Made by a program: the position numbers and the translations under genes
Notes under the pieces: generated by a model
Told to the model about the DNA's origin: nothing
Database searches by the model: none
What the model saw: only the letters and a program-made list of their open reading frames with translations
Shown: positions 56,736 through 59,984 of the stretch, piece after piece
Numbering within the stretch: the stretch's first letter is position 1
How the letters are laid out: every line of letters begins with the position of its first letter
NCBI RefSeq assembly: GCF_001949145.1
Contig: NW_019091391.1
Span: 476,660 to 536,643 of the forward strand
Direction: 5' to 3'
Length of the DNA: 59,984 nt
Source of the DNA: Acanthaster planci
Lineage: Eukaryota; Echinodermata; Asteroidea; Valvatida; Acanthasteridae

Positions 56736-59550
56736 GTTGAAGTTGCATAATGTGCCTTTTTATTGCCAGCAGAATGTCTCTCCTGAGAATACTTTTGACC
56801 TCACCTTCCTTTAGATTTGATTCTAAATTTCCTTCTTTTGTGGTTTCGTTTGTTGCCTGTACCCACTGTTTAAATGTTTCCTTTAGCTTTGTTCAACTAT
56901 TAATTTCTTGTGTAGTGTAAATTCACTCTGTATCAATTGGATGCCTTGCTGTCATGTACTTATAGAAATACTGAGGTCACTGGGTGAGTCGTAGGCCACT
57001 TCGGGTCAGAAATTGCTTGGGTGGCATTGTGTGATGTGTTTTGGTGAAATGGATTATAATCTCTTCTGAAATCTAATGTTGAATTTTATTGGGGAAATGG
57101 TGGAGCATTTTGCCATCTGAGAGTTGATTTATTTGATTCTTTTGTACATCCATAGATAACTTTGTAAAGTAACATTACTACACTTAATTCTAGTCATCGT
57201 AAAGAAATCCCATTGCATAGTGGTATTAAACTTGAATGAACTCCAAAGTTTTTTACCTTTGAGTAGATGGGCTTGTGTCATAGGTCACTTGTGAAGCGGA
57301 ACTATATTTTTAATACACAGATGGGGGCCTTGAACCTTGACATTGGCTACCTGCCAATGCAAGCTTGTACAAGTTGACAGAGTGCGGATATTGTGTCCCT
57401 AGAGATCAGAGGGCCAAATCCTACTATGGTCATTGTTACATTATCCTAACTAAGAAGGAAACTTGAACTAAAATATATGTATAGCTCCTTTCATGCTTTG
57501 TGAAACATTTGTTGTTGGCATATTTTAATGTTGGATTGCTTTCTTTTGGTGATCACAAATTTATTGATCTTGTACTCATGTACAGCACATCGCAGTCGAC
57601 AGCCACATTACCTAGTTATAACTGGAACTAAATACAAAAGGAGTAGAACCTTCCGAGTTTGCTTGTCATCGTAGTATTTTTAACGGGCTCGTTACATAGC
57701 ATGGCAACTCCACAGTATGTACAGTTCACTGGAGCTTGAGCAAAGGCTTGAGCAAAGCTGTAATGGCTCATCTCCGATGCCATCTCCGATCGTGGCTGCC
57801 GAGTTGTACAGTCTTAATTAAAGGAGAAATGGTCTGATGAAAGTTTCAGTGATTCACTGAAGTCGACATCTTGGTCGTGTGTCATTTTTATGTTGTACAC
57901 GGAAAAGTACTTCGGAATTTTTCTCGTTGACCCTTCCGAGTCTTTCTAAAGTTGTTGAAGTCAAATATCTGAAGTTGGGCTAGCCCCTCTGAATTTCTTC
58001 ATTAAACTTTATTCATATTTTGAAGTCTTGCTCATCCGTAGGCATAGTTTTTACCTTGTCTGCATGTAATTTATTTGCGATTTAAAATCACTTCCTGCAT
58101 TCCTTTGAAAAAAAAAAAGATAAACGTGCAGATAGTCCTGTTAGGCTTGCCAACCGATGGGGTTGCTACCACAGACAGGAAATAAGGTCAAAACAAGCCA
58201 ACGGGCCATTTTTGGACTGAATATGGGAACAAGGAAAATGGAGCACAGCACATGGTGCTTGGAGATTACCCTATCTGAAACAACACTCGGACACTTCCTC
58301 GTAGTTTAGAAAGCCATGTCTCTCAATTATAATTAAAAAAAATTGAGCAGCTTTGTGGTTGGGATAGGGGAAATGGGTACATATGTTGAACCTCAAATAG
58401 GGAGACAAAAGTGAGAGAATATTCAATTTTGTTTTCAGAATTTTCTGCATATCTGGGAAGTTCTACAGAAAAAAGGTCCAGGAAGTTTCATTCAGAACAT
58501 GAGAATATTATTGCTCAATTCTCAACAGAAATGTCAGAAAATGCTACTTATATAGACTGGTCAATTCTGAACAAAATCAGCAATTCCTTAACAGAGAAGA
58601 AAATCTTTTTAATACAATGAACTGAGATATCGAGTAGAACCAAAAAAAGTGGCCAAAATATGTTAATGTGCTGTCAGAAGTATCTACATATGACGGTATC
58701 TCAAACATACAAAGACCCAAATCTTACAAAGAGTAATTGACATGAATATCGATTTCAGTTTTTTTTTTCCGAGAAAAACTTTAGGCAATGGAGAAACTTG
58801 CATACAGCATCACGTATAATAATGTTAATTGGGTGCAATAGCACATAACAACTGCATAGTACTGCTTTAAAAAGATGTCCTTTGTGGCATGGACGTTGGG
58901 CCTTGCCCTCCGAAGATGAGTTGTTTTTATGAAATGAGCTCAAAAGATTTGTGTGTTAATCTAAATGTGAGCTTCACAAGTATCCACAATGTCTTGTAGA
59001 GAGCTGTGTAATGATTCTGAGGGATTTTGGCAAAAAAGAAAAGAATTATGAAAGAAAAATCAACACAAACAATGTCTCTTTTCAGAATTCTGTTAAAAAG
59101 CCCCCCAACCCCCCCAAATGATCTACTTGTTTGTCAGTGTTCAATGCCCATGATTACTTTTATGTTGTGTGGAGGAATTGTCTTGCTTAATAAACTCACA
59201 CCATTGCAATGCAACGCTATGCTACCGACAGCCAGAATGGAAGACAAGGAAAGTTCACTTCACTCTACAAACAAAAGAAAAAACAGTATTCCGCCCGAGG
59301 ATTACTGTTGTTTTTTTATTTGTTTCGATCACAGTTCAACCCTGGTGCTGCGCTTGGCCCTTCTAGGCCCTGTCCTGTTGTCATCGTGGTGCAATTGACA
59401 AGCACAGGCCTGTCTCTGAGACCCAAGGTATGCCTCACAACCCAGCTCCAGAACGGTCAGATACATCAGCTGTACTGTCATTGTACAACCTACAAGGGCC
59501 AAAATTAGTATGACTATGTATACAAACTTGGAATATCGTGCTTTCTTTCA
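56736..59550. other. Intergenic or long 3' UTR, no gene seen
   Basis: AT-rich, only short frames (longest 123 codons at 59027-59398, unrecognised), another AATAAA near 59187. Confidence 0.4.
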
Positions 59551-59559
59551 ATCAAAACC

Positions 59560-59984
59560 ACCCACCTCAACTCCACCCCAGTTCTAACCAAACCCAACCC
59601 TAACCTTACCCACACCAACCCACACAACCCAACCAATCCAACCCAGCCTAGCCCGACCCGACTCCACCTCACCCAACCCCGACCTGAACTCTACCCATTC
59701 CAACCACAACCAAACCCAACCAATCCAACCCAGCCTAACTCGACTCCACCTTACCCAACCCCGACCTGAACTCAACCCATTCCAACCACAACCAACCCAA
59801 CCAAACCCAACCAATCCAACCCAGCCTGACTCGACTCCACCTTACCCAACCCCGACCTGAACTCAACCCATTCCAACCACAACCAACCCAACCCAACCCA
59901 AACCTACCCACCCATCCAACTCCATGTCACCTTGTCCCACCCAACCCCACCTCACCTAACCCCAACCTTAACTCTACCCATTCC
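59560..59984. repeat. C-rich tandem repeat, unit 87-91 bp
   Basis: Built of CCAACC and CCCAACC words with a higher-order period: CAATCCAACCCAGCCT recurs at 59634, 59721 and 59812. The strand is almost free of G. It continues past the window. Confidence 0.9.

Noticed and set aside
59584-59814. Gly/Trp-rich minus-strand frame or telomeric repeat
   Set aside because: It is translation of the C-rich satellite; the unit is not the TTAGGG telomere repeat.

Overview
The window is animal nuclear DNA. It has multi-exon genes with GT-AG introns, SINE, LINE and Penelope-type retroelement debris, many foldback/MITE-like elements, TACATGTA-rich simple sequence, and two assembly gaps (14422-14768 and 26013-26222). 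A single NF-kappaB gene carrying Rel, ankyrin and death domains, beside a tandem CYP2-type array, suggests a marine invertebrate. An invertebrate deuterostome (echinoderm, hemichordate or amphioxus) is my best guess, but the species cannot be fixed from sequence alone.

Layout. (1) 1-29702, + strand: four tandem cytochrome P450 genes of CYP clan 2, called A to D here. A lacks its 5' part because the window starts inside its second exon. B, C and D each resolve into six coding exons whose splice phases all agree, predicting 512, 498 and 499 residues. A, B and C are each followed by a decayed reverse-strand relic of a trypsin last exon. (2) 31287-33314, - strand: an intact trypsin-like serine protease domain in three exons, the probable source of those relics. 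So the array appears to have grown by duplicating a [P450 + protease 3' end] unit. (3) 33900-40900: no gene I can support; foldback elements, a 430-bp direct repeat and candidate kappaB sites. (4) 40937-about 56730, + strand: a complete NF-kappaB p105/p100-like gene with 17 coding exons and a predicted product of 1104 residues. It holds together only if one base is missing from the assembly in the Gly-rich exon. (5) 56730-59984: no gene; a C-rich 87-91 bp tandem repeat runs off the right edge.

How they work together: P450s act on xenobiotics or endogenous lipids at the ER, the protease is probably secreted or membrane-linked, and NF-kappaB is a latent transcription factor. I see no sign that the three form one pathway. 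The main second-look items are the altered oxygen-activation residues in P450 A and C, the mosaic structure of P450 C, shared insertions that order the duplications, the one-base break in NF-kappaB, and its conserved C-terminal phosphodegron. I did not find a clearly novel biological system.
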